This document shows positions 10,106 through 20,760 of a stretch of 64,000 nt of DNA, piece after piece. Source of the DNA: Lactarius indigo (Eukaryota; Basidiomycota; Agaricomycetes; Russulales; Russulaceae); contig JAFKAC010000117.1 in assembly GCA_025766275.1 (NCBI GenBank), forward strand, positions 62,001 to 126,000, written 5' to 3'. Made by a program: the position numbers and the translations under genes. Within the stretch, counting starts at the first letter, position 1. Every line of letters starts with the position of its first letter. The notes below the pieces were generated by a model. The model worked only from the letters and a program-made list of their open reading frames with translations, did not search any database and was not told the origin of the DNA.

Positions 10106-10664
10106 CAGGTGGTGGGTGCTGATAATTTGGTCCGTGCGTGGATGTTTCGTGATAAGGCATGAGAAGGTCTATGTGGAAGACATCATGGATGCTCCACTGT
10201 GTGGGAAGTTCGAGGCGATAATTGATGGGGGACATCACCTGGACAACCTTAAAAGGTCCATGGCGTTTAGCAGCTAGTTTTGTGGTTGGTTGGTGTGTTC
10301 GTAAGTGGCGTCCTTCTAGCCACATGAGGTCATCTTCTTTGAATTTGGGCATATCTTTGTGTTTGACCCATGACTTCTGTGCTTGGAGCATGCATGAGAA
10401 GGCACATTGTCGTGCCTGTTTAAACTGATCTAGCCATAAGGAGACTTGTGGGATAGGGGATGGCCTATCAACCCAATCAGCGCAAGGGTTGAACCCTGAT
10501 AAGAGGAAGAAGGGGGACTCCTGTGTGGTTTTGTTGGGCCAGTTGTTGTGTGTGAATTCTGCCATGGGTAGATAACGAACCCAATCATCCTGCCATTCAT
10601 TTACCCAAAAGCAGAGGTATTGTTTGAGCCATTGATTCGTCCATTCTGATTGGCCATTGGTGTG
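10106..10664 (-). pseudogene. Gypsy pol fragment: integrase C-terminal part
   Basis: Minus-strand coding for the end of an integrase: NQWLKQYLCFWVNEWQDDW, FTHNNWPNKTT, FFLLSGFNPCADW, a GPY/F-like region (LMWLEGRHLRTHQP, GPFKVVQVMS) and the start of the linker to a chromodomain (FHIDLLMPYHETS). It is cut on the left by LTR D1 inside the PPP linker and on the right by an LTR G piece. It closely resembles the G4 and M pol proteins (family A). Confidence 0.87.
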
Positions 10665-11116
10665 AGGGTCATGATTGGTTGACTGACTATACACTGACTG
10701 ATACTTACACATTCCCAATGACACTCTCACTGTACGATTACTCACCCTAGGATCATTGTATTAGGGTTTCTGAGTTCAAACCTTACAATAGCTGGAGTAT
10801 AAGTAGAGTAGCTTGTATCCCCTACTCTCCAGCTTGAGATTGAGTAGAATTGCACCTGCTGTTTGTGGCTCCCTTCTCTCTATCTTTTGAGCTGGGCTGT
10901 TTGCCACCCCTTGGCTGTCTGCTATCCCCCTTCTCTCTCTTATCTGTCATTTTCTGCCTCCCAGCACCCTTATCTGATAAGGTGCTGCCAGTATTCTTGT
11001 CGACTAGGGGATGCCTTGGCTGTATTCGCCCTTCCCTGTAAGTTGGCTGATGATTCGGGGCATGGTGCTCCCGCAGAACTGTCCAAGTTGGACACTATGC
11101 CCATGCAAGTGTAACA
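10665..11116 (+). repeat. LTR G2 fragment
   Basis: The 3' ~450 bp of an LTR G, in the opposite orientation to the complete copy at 44328-45148, ending in GTAACA. It has a TATA-like GTATAAGTAG near 10797. The 5' part is lost at the junction with the pol fragment at about 10665; that boundary is good to a few bases only. Confidence 0.75.
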
Positions 11117-11333
11117 TGAATCGTCACTTGTCTTCTCTCCTAAAGTCTTTGAGTCTTTGCTCTACCAAGAGTTGTCTTCAGACAAAGAGTGCCTTCACAC
11201 ATCTCCCTGATTGGCCTTTGAGCTTTATCCAAGTCACATGCCTTCACACATCATATTTGTTGCTTTGCTAAGTCAAAGTTGCTGCCTTACTGAGCTCAAG
11301 TTGAGCTAATGCTGTGATGGCATTACATTAAGA
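11117..11333 (+). repeat. LTR F4 fragment, 5' LTR remnant of gypsy H
   Basis: The last 217 bp of a family F LTR, ending GCATTACA and followed by the primer-binding site AAGACCAAGAT at 11336-11346 of element H. The TATA and primer part is missing; LTR G2 abuts directly. Confidence 0.8.
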
Positions 11334-11841
11334 CCAAGATCCCACTGTGGCAGCAATTACCACCCGAGAGCAGTGGATGGTTTTTGTCCTTACCACCTAG
11401 AAAGAAGAGGAGATCGCAACATCCTCACCCACTTCCTGGGAGCTGCTCATTGGAGAGAATCAGGGGACGAAACAGGATATTTCATCAGGTTCAATGGACC
11501 TACCAGGTTCTGCCCAGTTGAGTTCAATTTGACCATCTCTGCTGGACTGAGGTTACGTGGAACCCAGTAGATCACTGCTGGGACATAGTATGGCCTGCAG
11601 GAAGAAACTATCAGTGTGACATCAATGCAAGACAGCAAAATTCAAGAGCGGACTGGGGCCCAATTGATGGACAACTGCAAGAACATTCAACAGGAGAAGC
11701 TGTAAGCGAAGAAACCAAAGCCGATGAAGACATTAGTGAAGATGTAGCCCCTGCATCCATAGGGCCCATCGAGCAGTATACTGCCCAACGAGCTGAGTCC
11801 CTCACTATCAACAACCAACTTGAGATAATACAAGTTAGATC
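11334..11841 (+). pseudogene. Gypsy H gag, N-terminal part
   Basis: Plus-strand gag start of element H: primer-binding region, TREQWMVFVLTT, YFIRFNGPTRF, CDINARQQNSRADWGP, SEETKADED. It runs to QLEIIQVRS, where the hAT element is inserted. Again no ATG precedes the conserved block. It continues after the transposon at 17788. Confidence 0.85.
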
Positions 11842-12242
11842 TAGTGATGGGAAAGTTTGGTTCAGTTTGGTTTTTTGCCTCTTTTGGCCGAACTGAGAAC
11901 CGGACCATTGGTTCAGTTCAGGGGATTTGCTGAACCCTGAACCAGAACCTCAGTTCAGGTTCACATGGTTCAGTTCAGGTTCAGGGGGCTTCTGAACCCT
12001 GAACCAGACCATATCTTGAGGTTCGGAGTTCGGTTCAGGTTCAGGGAGGTTCAGGACACTGAACCGAACCATTACATCAAGGATCTTGCTTATGTAATCA
12101 AACAAAACTCACGGAGTCACCATATAAGTGTACTGCAAAAGATGTGATGTCTATGTGGTAGAAATGAACAAATTCAATGTATTAGTTAGGGTGTATATGT
12201 AAAAACAAAGCTACAAGATCTAAGGAAAAGCTAGTTCCAAGT

Positions 12243-15200
12243 CTATATGGTATCAATCTCATTGTCACTGTCTAAGGACTCTTTCAAGGTATCAGCGTGG
12301 AGTGTTGCCTGTGTGACTGCAGAAATGTGCCCATTCTTATAGGCACTCTTAAGTATCTGCAGTCCTTCAAAGACCTCTGTCTGCAACTTGCTTCTCCGTG
12401 AGCACCCAGTGATCCCTCCACTACTGAACGCACGCTCCGACTGGGTTGCTGACCCCTGGATTGCAAGGTAGTCCCGTGCGATTTGCTTCAAAGTTGGGTA
12501 TCTAGTGTTACTCTGGATTAGTTAGACATGCCGTGTAAGTGCTCAGAGAAGACATCAAACTCACCCCCCACCAACTGAGAACATTGGTTGTATCCTCGAC
12601 CCCAGAACTGAGGTACTGTTGTAGCTCATCCCGAGGGCTGACCTTCTCTTGCTGCTGGAACACTTGAACGGCCTCGCGAACATAAGAACCACCATAATAA
12701 GATGGTGGCCCTTGTATGGAGGGTTTACTTGCTGATATGTAGGTGTCAGTACAGAAAACGGAGTCAGTAGTGAATATACCAATACCGGCATTGTCTGAGT
12801 CATTGGTCCCTACTGTGGCCTGACTTGGAGTTGATGCGATATAATACCTGTCAAACTGGTTGCGTGGTCTCAGCATCTCACACTGATCAATCAGAAAGAA
12901 ACAATACATACCACTTCTTCAAGTTGCTTGATGCCCGCAGCATACCACACACTGTCCCACCAGCGTTTGAAGTAGACATCTTTAACACTAGGGTCAAGAA
13001 CTATCATGAAGAAGTCAGTCAAAAAAAACCCCAAACAACAGAGCATAACACCTACCAAGGCAGATGAAGTACGCTGAGGATGTACCATTGACACGGCCAT
13101 ACCACTTCTTAAGGCTCTTGACACCACTGTCAAGTCCGTCCTTAAGTTCTTCATATTGAGGTTTCGTAGCCATCAATTCCCAGCACTTAATAAGAAACTC
13201 AAAGCTAGAAACAATACGCCAGACAGTGGGGGATTGAACACTTGAAAAGGTCTGCTGGAGGTTTGCTGGCTCCTAAGCAGACACGAGTAAGCATTCAAAT
13301 ACAATAAGTCGAAACCAAAGAAACTCACAGAACCGCAACCACCACCATGGGCGGATTTTCCCATACCTGGGCAAGGATGGTACCCTTCAACTACTTGAAC
13401 CATCAATAAAAAATTTGTTATTAAAGATGCCCCACCAGCCATACTGCCTACCCACAGAACGTTGAATGCTGAAAATGCCCTCTACCTCAGTGCCGCCAGG
13501 CAGCCCTCAACACTTTCGAACCACAACTACCACCAAATACGGCCACAGTTAAGCCAAACAAACACCAAACAGACACGATATCATGTGAGGAAAGTGAATC
13601 ACATTAGCAAGCACATTAGAAGCGCAAGCGCTGCTCAACCTGAGGGAAATTCGAGCAGTGCGCTAGACTAAGGAAATTAACAGGAGACCCACCAATAATA
13701 ACATAGCAACTGCAGTGACCAAAAAAGAAGGAACCTTTTCGCCCGGTTTGAGGAGGCAAACTGGGCAGTATGATATGAAAATTCTCTGATCCACCATATG
13801 TGGATCTATAACCGTGAGGTTTTAGTGGGTAGTATCGCGCAATGCACCTGGCCCGTCGCAGGACACGCGCAATGAGCCCCACACTACCCCAACACCAGGG
13901 GTGTACATAAATTCATATTTTGCCTCATTCCCGAGCTCCGGCCCAGATTCAGCATGTTAGACAGTGGCTGGTACCTACAACCTCCTGCTGCCTAGCACCT
14001 TTTTCTGGTAACTGTATATTTTAGATAATATATAGTCCGGAATGAGAGCGCTTTCCAAAAAAAAAAAAAAAAACAAAAAAAAAACCAAAGAAACTCACCC
14101 TCAATGCGTCCCTCATACCTGTAAGCCGTTCCCAATCTCTCCGAGTCAGCTGGAAGTCAGAATAGCAATGATGGTTGGATAGACAGGGTACATGTTCACT
14201 TTCATCGGCAAGAAGGGTAAACCGGTTGATTGCCTATGAAGTAGCGTGAACACCTTTTACTCCACACTGGCAGACAGTTCAGACGCACCACTTTGAGGTT
14301 GAGAAAACGCTCTAGAAACTGATAGAGTGATCCCCATCACGTATGAGCCCATAACACAAGTTCAAGTTGTGGGGCTGACACTTGGATGCACGAGTGGCGG
14401 AAAAATGTTTTTGCTTGGGGTGACATACGAATCTGTAGAGTGCATCAGTCAACTAAGGGTTCCAAGAAGCACAGGAAGGACCTACCTGCTTGGCTAACAC
14501 ATGCACTTTTCCAAGCGGATCACCAGAGTCAAATTTATCATCCTCTGAGTCTGTGTTGTCATTGGGATTGTCGTGTTTATTGGTGGCAGAAATAAAACTC
14601 AGTGCAACATTTTGTACAAAATACTTTGCCGCAAGGTGTAGAGAGTGTTCCATACACCTAAGTTTTACATTAGAAGAGGGAATGTCATTAACGCATGGCA
14701 CTCACAGCATGTCATGTTCCACAGCGGCCCATCCAACTTCTGTGTCGGTGAGCTTGTCCTGGAGCACGCAGATAGTTGTACAGTTCACAGCTGCCCCATC
14801 ACTAGTGAACCAACCAATCTGCAGGTGAACGGTAACTCAGTGAAAGTAGAAAAAAAAGGAAGATAGCAGAATAGTGCACCTTGCCATGAAGCTCATACCG
14901 ACCTAATGTGGAGCTCAAAATCTCCCCTATATTCTTACCTGTGTGTCGTCCCTCGATCTCCTGGAATATAAGTTGCTCAGATTTCAACTCCCATGCATTT
15001 GGGTTATTGGCAGGTGCGTTGACATAGTGAGCAGTAAGAGATATATATGGGTCACCAGGCTGTGAAGTCCACGTGTCGAAAGTAAATGAGACCTTGGAGG
15101 GAAGGTTCTTCATGTTCTCGCGAACCCTTCCCTCTGTGAGGTGTGCACACCAAAGTATCTCAGTACGGAGTGTGTGGTGGTGTGGAATGTCTTTCTCAGA

Positions 15201-17008
15201 AAGTGTTGGTCGACAGTACATAAGGAGGTGGCGAAAACTGCCCTGTTCTATCAAACGGAAGGCCTGAAGGTTTGATAAATGGTCAAAACGATTCACATAA
15301 AATGATACAGTCCCACATACCTCATCTTCGCAAACGATAAGCTCAATGATGTAATCGAGCAGTCCCACATTGGTGAATGGGGGAGACTTTGGCATGCGGG
15401 TAAGAACAGCCGCCAGACTGGTTTGCATTTGGCTGCGTGAAGGCACATTGATCAGTACAGAGCAAACACAACAATAAGTAAACCCTTACCCATCCTGACC
15501 AGAATTGTTTGGGGAATGGAAAAGGGCACAGGGATGAGGCTCAATACCAAGCGTCTTGCAGCATTTGCGGTACAGATCGGCATGATGCCTGAAAAAGTTC
15601 AGAATATCGCAAATTAATCAAAGTCATGTCTTACCTAGCAATATGCATGCGCAGTGTACTTGTGCTTCCTGTTAAAAAACATGCCCTTCGTTTGACCAAG
15701 CTGCTCTCCCTTCATGCATCCAGTTAGTGAACTAATAAAGCTAGATAAAAATGAAAGCACGTACAGACAAACTTTGCACCAATGGCCATCCTGAGTCTTG
15801 CCCATATCTGGGTGCTTGTGCTCCTGGTCTCGACGAAAGATGAGGCGTATGTCAGCCATACAATCAACTCAGGCTCTAGAGTTGATTGCCTGAGAAGTTG
15901 ATGAGAAAAGAATACCAAAGATGAGAGCAGAAGACTCACCTGGTTGTCTGCATCAGCCATCGCCATGATGGACTCATAGTCGTCATCTGCAGGCTCAGTG
16001 GTAGCGCCATCACCCGATTCACTGTGATCAGCATCATCATCGTCCACAACAGTGTCAACCTTGTGTGAGACACGACGATTGGTGACGTCAGGGGCACTCG
16101 GGGCCTTGCGTTTGGTGTTCAGATGTGTGCTGACAGAGCCATTTGAAGCCGCTTCAAGAGCATGCTGTGATGGGCGAGGGACATGGCCAGTCCGGCGAAG
16201 TCCAGAGGAGAGCAGATGTGAGCCATCAGAATGGCAGTTTAGAGTGGCCACCTGGCCGCCAGAGTCATCCAAAGGTGCCAGCGGTGATGAACAGCAAAGA
16301 CAGAACCTATACTCACAGTGGCAAGGTGACTGTGGTGAGATACAGGCAGCAACTGGATAGCAGCAGAGGGGGTGTCAAGCAAGTGAAGCAAGAAGATGTT
16401 CTGGCACACAGAGCAGTGAGGAACTGATAATACAATTGAAGGAATAAGACATACCTGGCACACAGAGCAGTGAGGAACTGATGTGGACCAGGAGTGTACA
16501 AGCCTACTACTTATACTGTACAGAGGAGTGACACTACTACAAGAGAAGTAACATAGGGTCACACAATACAAGGGATGTTGTTCTACATGCGGGACAAAGG
16601 AGTGTGCTAATGGAGAACAAGGAGAGCAAAACAAAGAGAGTCCAGACTAAGATGATATCATAGTGACATCACAATAAAGATAACGCTAGAAAGAGAACAA
16701 AGGAAGGAGTACAATGAAGAGTCCGGAGTAGTCCATATGATGTCATTTGTACAGTGATGTCATAGAAGTTCTAGATTGTACAGATCAAATCAAATCTAAT
16801 CTAAAGCGGTCCTAATTAATCTACAGCAGTCCATATCTGTAAGTCCGGTCCGTTAGAGCCGCTAGGTGCGCAAGGGTCACTTATCAACAAGCGGAAAGGA
16901 AATCGACTCATCGACATCATAGGTCCAGGTGATCTCAGATGCGTCCTTTAGGGTGCCATTGGCACGGACAGCATGCCCAAGGTCTGGTGAACTTGAAGAG
17001 AAAGACAT
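12243..17008 (-). CDS. hAT transposase with BED zinc finger, multi-exon
   Basis: The ATG at 17008 starts MSFSSSSPDLGHAVR. Exon 1 runs to about 15940, with solo LTR E2 inside it. The BED finger is split over exons: DGHWCKVCL at 15765-15889, then a ~34-nt exon at about 15636-15669 giving STLRMHIAR, then HHADLYRKCCKTLG. The RNase H-like catalytic core includes SFTFDTWTSQPGDPYISLTA (about 15080) and WFTSDGAAVNC, with RCMEHSLHLAAK (about 14640). A C-terminal hAT dimerisation domain (DYLAIQGSATQSERAFSSGG) ends at 12243. Introns are 50-60 bp with GT-AG ends; one has a CTAAC branch-like motif near 12520. The family cuts and pastes via this DDE-type transposase. Inserts in exon 1 and an intron make function unlikely. 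Exon edges are approximate. Confidence 0.85.
13329..14081 (+). mobile_element. Retroposed sequence with poly(A) tail and 17-bp TSD
   Basis: A ~750-bp segment ending in an A-rich tail (about 14057-14084), flanked by identical copies of AAACCAAAGAAACTCAC (13312-13328 and 14082-14098). This is the signature of LINE-mediated insertion. It lies in a hAT intron; the duplicated target is the 5' splice-site region of that intron. I recognise no long ORF, no polymerase III A/B boxes and no known gene in it. It could be a SINE, a truncated LINE tail or a processed copy of a transcript. Confidence 0.75.
16285..16889 (-). repeat. Solo LTR E2 (TSD AGCGG)
   Basis: 605 bp, with AGCGG at 16280-16284 and 16890-16894. 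It splits exon 1 of the hAT transposase. This is a long E variant containing a second copy of the CAGTTC...TGCCAG block next to a GTATGT motif. Confidence 0.93.
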
Positions 17009-17787
17009 GTGTAGTACAACTATGAGAAGCTCAGTGGGGTGAGGTTTTCGAGAGAGAAGGGACCCACTTTATAGATATTTTTCGGCCTAACAGTAGTCCC
17101 TGAAAAAGGGAACAAGCCAGAACACACTACTCTACGCTGAATACATTACCCTACTAGTACCCTGAACACACTACTTTAGTTAACTCAGGTGTACAATTGA
17201 CAGACAAGGCGACTAGTAACTCACCACCAAGGACTTGGACAAGATCGGTCATCATCAATCACGGTGATTGATGAGCGATCAATTCACAGCTAGTGAAGGA
17301 CTGGAGGTAACAAAGACCCCCACCCAGGTGAGATAGATTGAGGCTGTTGCATATTGAAGAGTGTTGGGATGAGTTTTGGAACCAGGACGGACACAAACGC
17401 ACAATCGGCAAGAGCTGAGAATTGACTCGGAAAAACGTGCACGTTGCAAAGTTGCAATGTGGCAACGCTGCCACCAACACAAAATCCCACGCTAGTGGGG
17501 TTTCAACAATTTATTTCCAGCCCAACAATTTATTTCCACATTGCTTAGCAGTCAAACTAAAATAGTTTCATGTCATTTGGGCTCCAGCAATTGTATTTTG
17601 AGACCTGTCAAGAATTTCTGTTCAAACACATTCGAACGCGTTCTCTTGGGTTCAGGATTTTGCCAAATGGTGAACGGAACCACTGGTCCGGTTCAAGCAA
17701 ATAGCCGAACTGGACCCCTCAATTGGCATCCGGGCTGGTCCAGTTTGGGTTCGGACCGAAGTTCAGAACCGGACCTTCCCATCACTA

Positions 17788-19302
17788 GTTAGATCACTGG
17801 CCACTCAAGATGCAATGGCCACTGTGACTGAAGAAGAAATCTACACCATATGAGAAATGGCTGCACGAGAAGCCACCACAGCAATTCACCAGCAGATGCA
17901 AGAAATCCTGATGCCAATAAACCCAGAAACTGGAGTCAGAATGACCACAGATGACATGGCAATCTTTTGAGCCATAGGACCAGACCAACCAGACCCACCA
18001 TCTGGAGAAGCCAGAATGAGAAGACTCAACCCACCTCCTGGAAACAGACACCCACCAGGGGATGACTTTCCCTACAGGCACAGCAGAGGGGGAAACCCCC
18101 CTGACCTACCAGGAGGAGGATACCTGACAGGACCACCTGGAGGAGGTCCACTGGGTGGAGGAGGAGCAGGAGGAGGGGGGCATGTCCTGAACAGACATGA
18201 GAAATTAACCAGCTAGCCCCCCACTATTTTCGATGGAGACAGAACTAAAGTGGATGTGTTCCTGACCCAGTGGCACATCTATTGGGGCATGAACCTAGAT
18301 GCCCCTGTCATGTGCAACGACTATCAACATTGCCTCCTCTTCCTATCCTACATCAAAGGAGTGTCTGTTAGCAAATGGGTGCTGTTGTTCCTCAAATGGC
18401 TAAACTGGCAGATACAATGAGGGATCAATCAATATACGAGAGACTTGTGGAATGCAGTGGTGGACAGGTTTAACCAAAGGTTCATCAACACCCTCAAATG
18501 AGAACAAGCTCAAGCACTTCTGCATAAAGGGCTCAAGATGGTTGATGGTGACATCGACAAATATGTCAATGAATTTGAAGAAGCAATGTGGAAGGCAGGG
18601 TATCGTCTTAATGACCCCCAAACCATCAACCTCTTTACAAAGGGACTCCCAAAAGCACTATATGAAAAGGCCTATGATCTGGACAAGCCAGAAACTTTTG
18701 ACAGATGGAAAAGGTCAGTACTAAAGTGACAAAGGAACTATATCCACATCTGAGCTCGCCTCAACAACTACAAGACCAACAGCAATAAGAGTTGGAACAA
18801 AGGCAGCAACCTCACAAATCCCTGGGCCATGGACACCTCAGCCAATCATACGAGAGCACGGCTGGCGGGGTTGGAAGAAATAGATTACAGCAAACCTCCT
18901 TACACAGGCCTACCTCCTTTCCTGCTGAGGGGAGGACCCGGTGCAAGGGGACAGGGTCAGGGAGGGTCACGCCAAGACCTCAGGACAGTCCTTTGCTATA
19001 ATTGCAATGCTCCAGGACACCTCTCATGTAATTGCCCCTATCCTAGGCAGCTGAGATCATGGCAGCCCACCATCTCTGGACCATCTAATGCTTAAGTTGT
19101 TAAGACTGACTACTATACACAAGAACAACCGCCAGCCCAGATACAGGCCACATCTCCTAGCAAAACAGTGGAAGAAAAAGCAAAGGAATGGCTCACAGGA
19201 GTAGCAAATGCCCCAGATGAAGTGGAAGACCTGATACTGCAGGATTTGTGGGAAAGGAGGGTTTTCAGAGCACCTGAACCCATTGGCCTGGGTGAGGGCA
19301 TT
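17788..19302 (+). pseudogene. Gypsy H gag, remainder, multiple stops
   Basis: The frame resumes after the hAT element: the MATVTEEEIYT site (17816), a Gly/Pro-rich linker, capsid-like region (WHIYWGMNLDAP, FTKGLPKALYEKAYD), CCHC knuckle (CYNCNAPGHLSCNC at about 18992-19033) and the AKEWLTGVANA tail. Premature TGA codons replace Arg codons of related copies (IREMAA, IFRAIGP, KREQAQ). A one-base loss near 19250 shifts the final codons past the usual stop. The slip heptamer GGGTTTT is kept at 19259-19265. Confidence 0.87.
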
Positions 19303-20456
19303 TAACTGTAATTTTGTAATTATGATGCGCTTTCGATTGTTGATAAGTGACCCTTGCGCACTTAGCAGCTCACACGGACCGGACTTACAGATACGGACTG
19401 CTGTAGATTAATTAGGACCGCTTTAGATTAGATTTGATCTGTACAATCTAGGACTTCTATGACATCACTGTACAATGACATCATGTGGACTACTTCTGGA
19501 CTTTTCATTGTACTACACGTTCTTGTATCTTTCTTTGTTCTCCTTTAGGTCTATCCTTATTATGATGTCACTATGATATCATTTGCTTCTGGACTCTCCT
19601 TGTTCTTTCTGTCCTTGTTCTCAGAACGTCCACTCCTTTGTCCATTTATAGAACAATAACCACCTTGTAGTACGTGACTTGTGTTACATCCCTTGTATAG
19701 TGTCACTCCCAGAAAGTGTATAAGTAGAGTACCATGTACGCTCCTGGTCCACATCAGTTCTCACTGTTTGTGTGCCAGACACTTTGCTTTACCTGCAAGA
19801 TATCTCTGTCAACTGCTTCCCTGTGCTTTCATATCTCACCACAGTACTCTTTGTTTCACTGTGAGTATGATTCTCTAGCTATGCTGTTCATCATCGATCT
19901 CTCTGAATTCCAGTTGCAATTCAAACAAATTACAAAATGGCCAACATCAAAGCCCTGGTAGACTCTGGGGCTACTGACAATTTCATAAATCCAAAATACA
20001 CACAGAAAATGGGAATAGGAACCCAACTGCTGGACCAGGCCCACAAAATATGGAAAATAAAGCTGGGTCCATTACACACTTCACCAATCTAGACGTACAG
20101 ACCAAAGGGATCCATAGAACTATGCACTTCCTCGTCACTGACCTGGGAAGCGAGGATCTCATCCTAGGGTATCCGTGGCTGGCCACTTACAAGCCCACCA
20201 TCAACTGGAGGAGTGCGGTAATACATGAAGAGATGATGCCAGTCGTCATACATACCAAGGATAGTCTCCATTCCAACATAGTGATTGCAGCAGCACTCAC
20301 CACTAGTGAGAAACAGGAAATACTCAACAACCTAGAAGAAGATAGCCACATATGGGCAACCACGGCTACCAAATTTCCTATACAAGCCAAACAGCAAACA
20401 GTGGAAGTAGAGCTTCCCGCTGCTTATTGCACATTTGAACAACTCTTCAGCAAAGA
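19259..20456 (+). pseudogene. Gypsy H pol, protease part, split by solo LTR E3
   Basis: The pol start is in the -1 frame: NPLAWVRAF-like block, then E3 (19338-19893), then the aspartic protease ALVDSGATDNF (about 19950-19985), IWKIKLG, VTDLGSEDLILGYPWLA and the linker to RT up to EQLFSKDV. It is cut at 20457 by an LTR A fragment. Confidence 0.87.
19338..19893 (+). repeat. Solo LTR E3 (TSD TCGAT)
   Basis: 556 bp, TGTTGATAAG...TTCATCA, with TCGAT at 19333-19337 and 19894-19898. It is inserted between the gag-pol junction and the protease of H. Confidence 0.93.
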
Positions 20457-20760
20457 TGTTACGGTATGGACTTTATGACTCATTGAAGATCACTTATGGC
20501 CAGTTATGACTATGGCCCAATACTAGTATTAGTCATGGACTCTTACATCATATCAGTCAGCATAAGTAGTTCACATGTGATTGTGGCTCATGTATGACTC
20601 ATTCCTAGGATAGCTGTACTAGGGTTCAAGCTAGTTAGGCTACTGGTCTCTTATTGTTCTAGCAGCACTTTAAAGCCCACGAGTATCTGTATAAGTAGTC
20701 GCTCTGAAAGACCAAGAGTCCCCATCTTGGTCTTCTTCAATCCACCATCTTGACTTGTCT
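20457..20760 (+). repeat. LTR A fragment inside H pol
   Basis: The first ~304 bp of an LTR A: TGTTACGG start, TATAAGTAG, hairpin and ATCTTGGTCTT. It is truncated at TTGACTTGTC and fused directly to H pol. About 40 pol codons before the RT expected from P1 are missing, so a deletion removed the LTR's 3' end together with host sequence. Confidence 0.82.

Larger units (their letters stand above)
11842..17787 (-). mobile_element. hAT DNA transposon (TSD GTTAGATC), 5946 bp including nested inserts
   Basis: Terminal inverted repeats TAGTGATGGGAA at 11842 and TTCCCATCACTA ending at 17787, flanked by the perfect 8-bp duplication GTTAGATC (11834-11841 and 17788-17795), as expected for hAT. Both ends hold many copies of a GGTTCAG/CTGAACC motif (11870-12075 and about 17640-17780), which may be transposase-binding subterminal repeats. 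One minus-strand transposase gene fills the interior. Nested inside are solo LTR E2 (16285-16889) and a poly(A)-tailed retroposed sequence (13329-14081). It sits in the gag of H. Confidence 0.95.

Noticed and set aside
14057..14084. Poly(A) tract taken as the end of the hAT gene or of a LINE
   Set aside because: The hAT gene runs on the opposite strand, and the 17-bp duplications assign the tract to the retroposed insert. I could not link it to the LINE.
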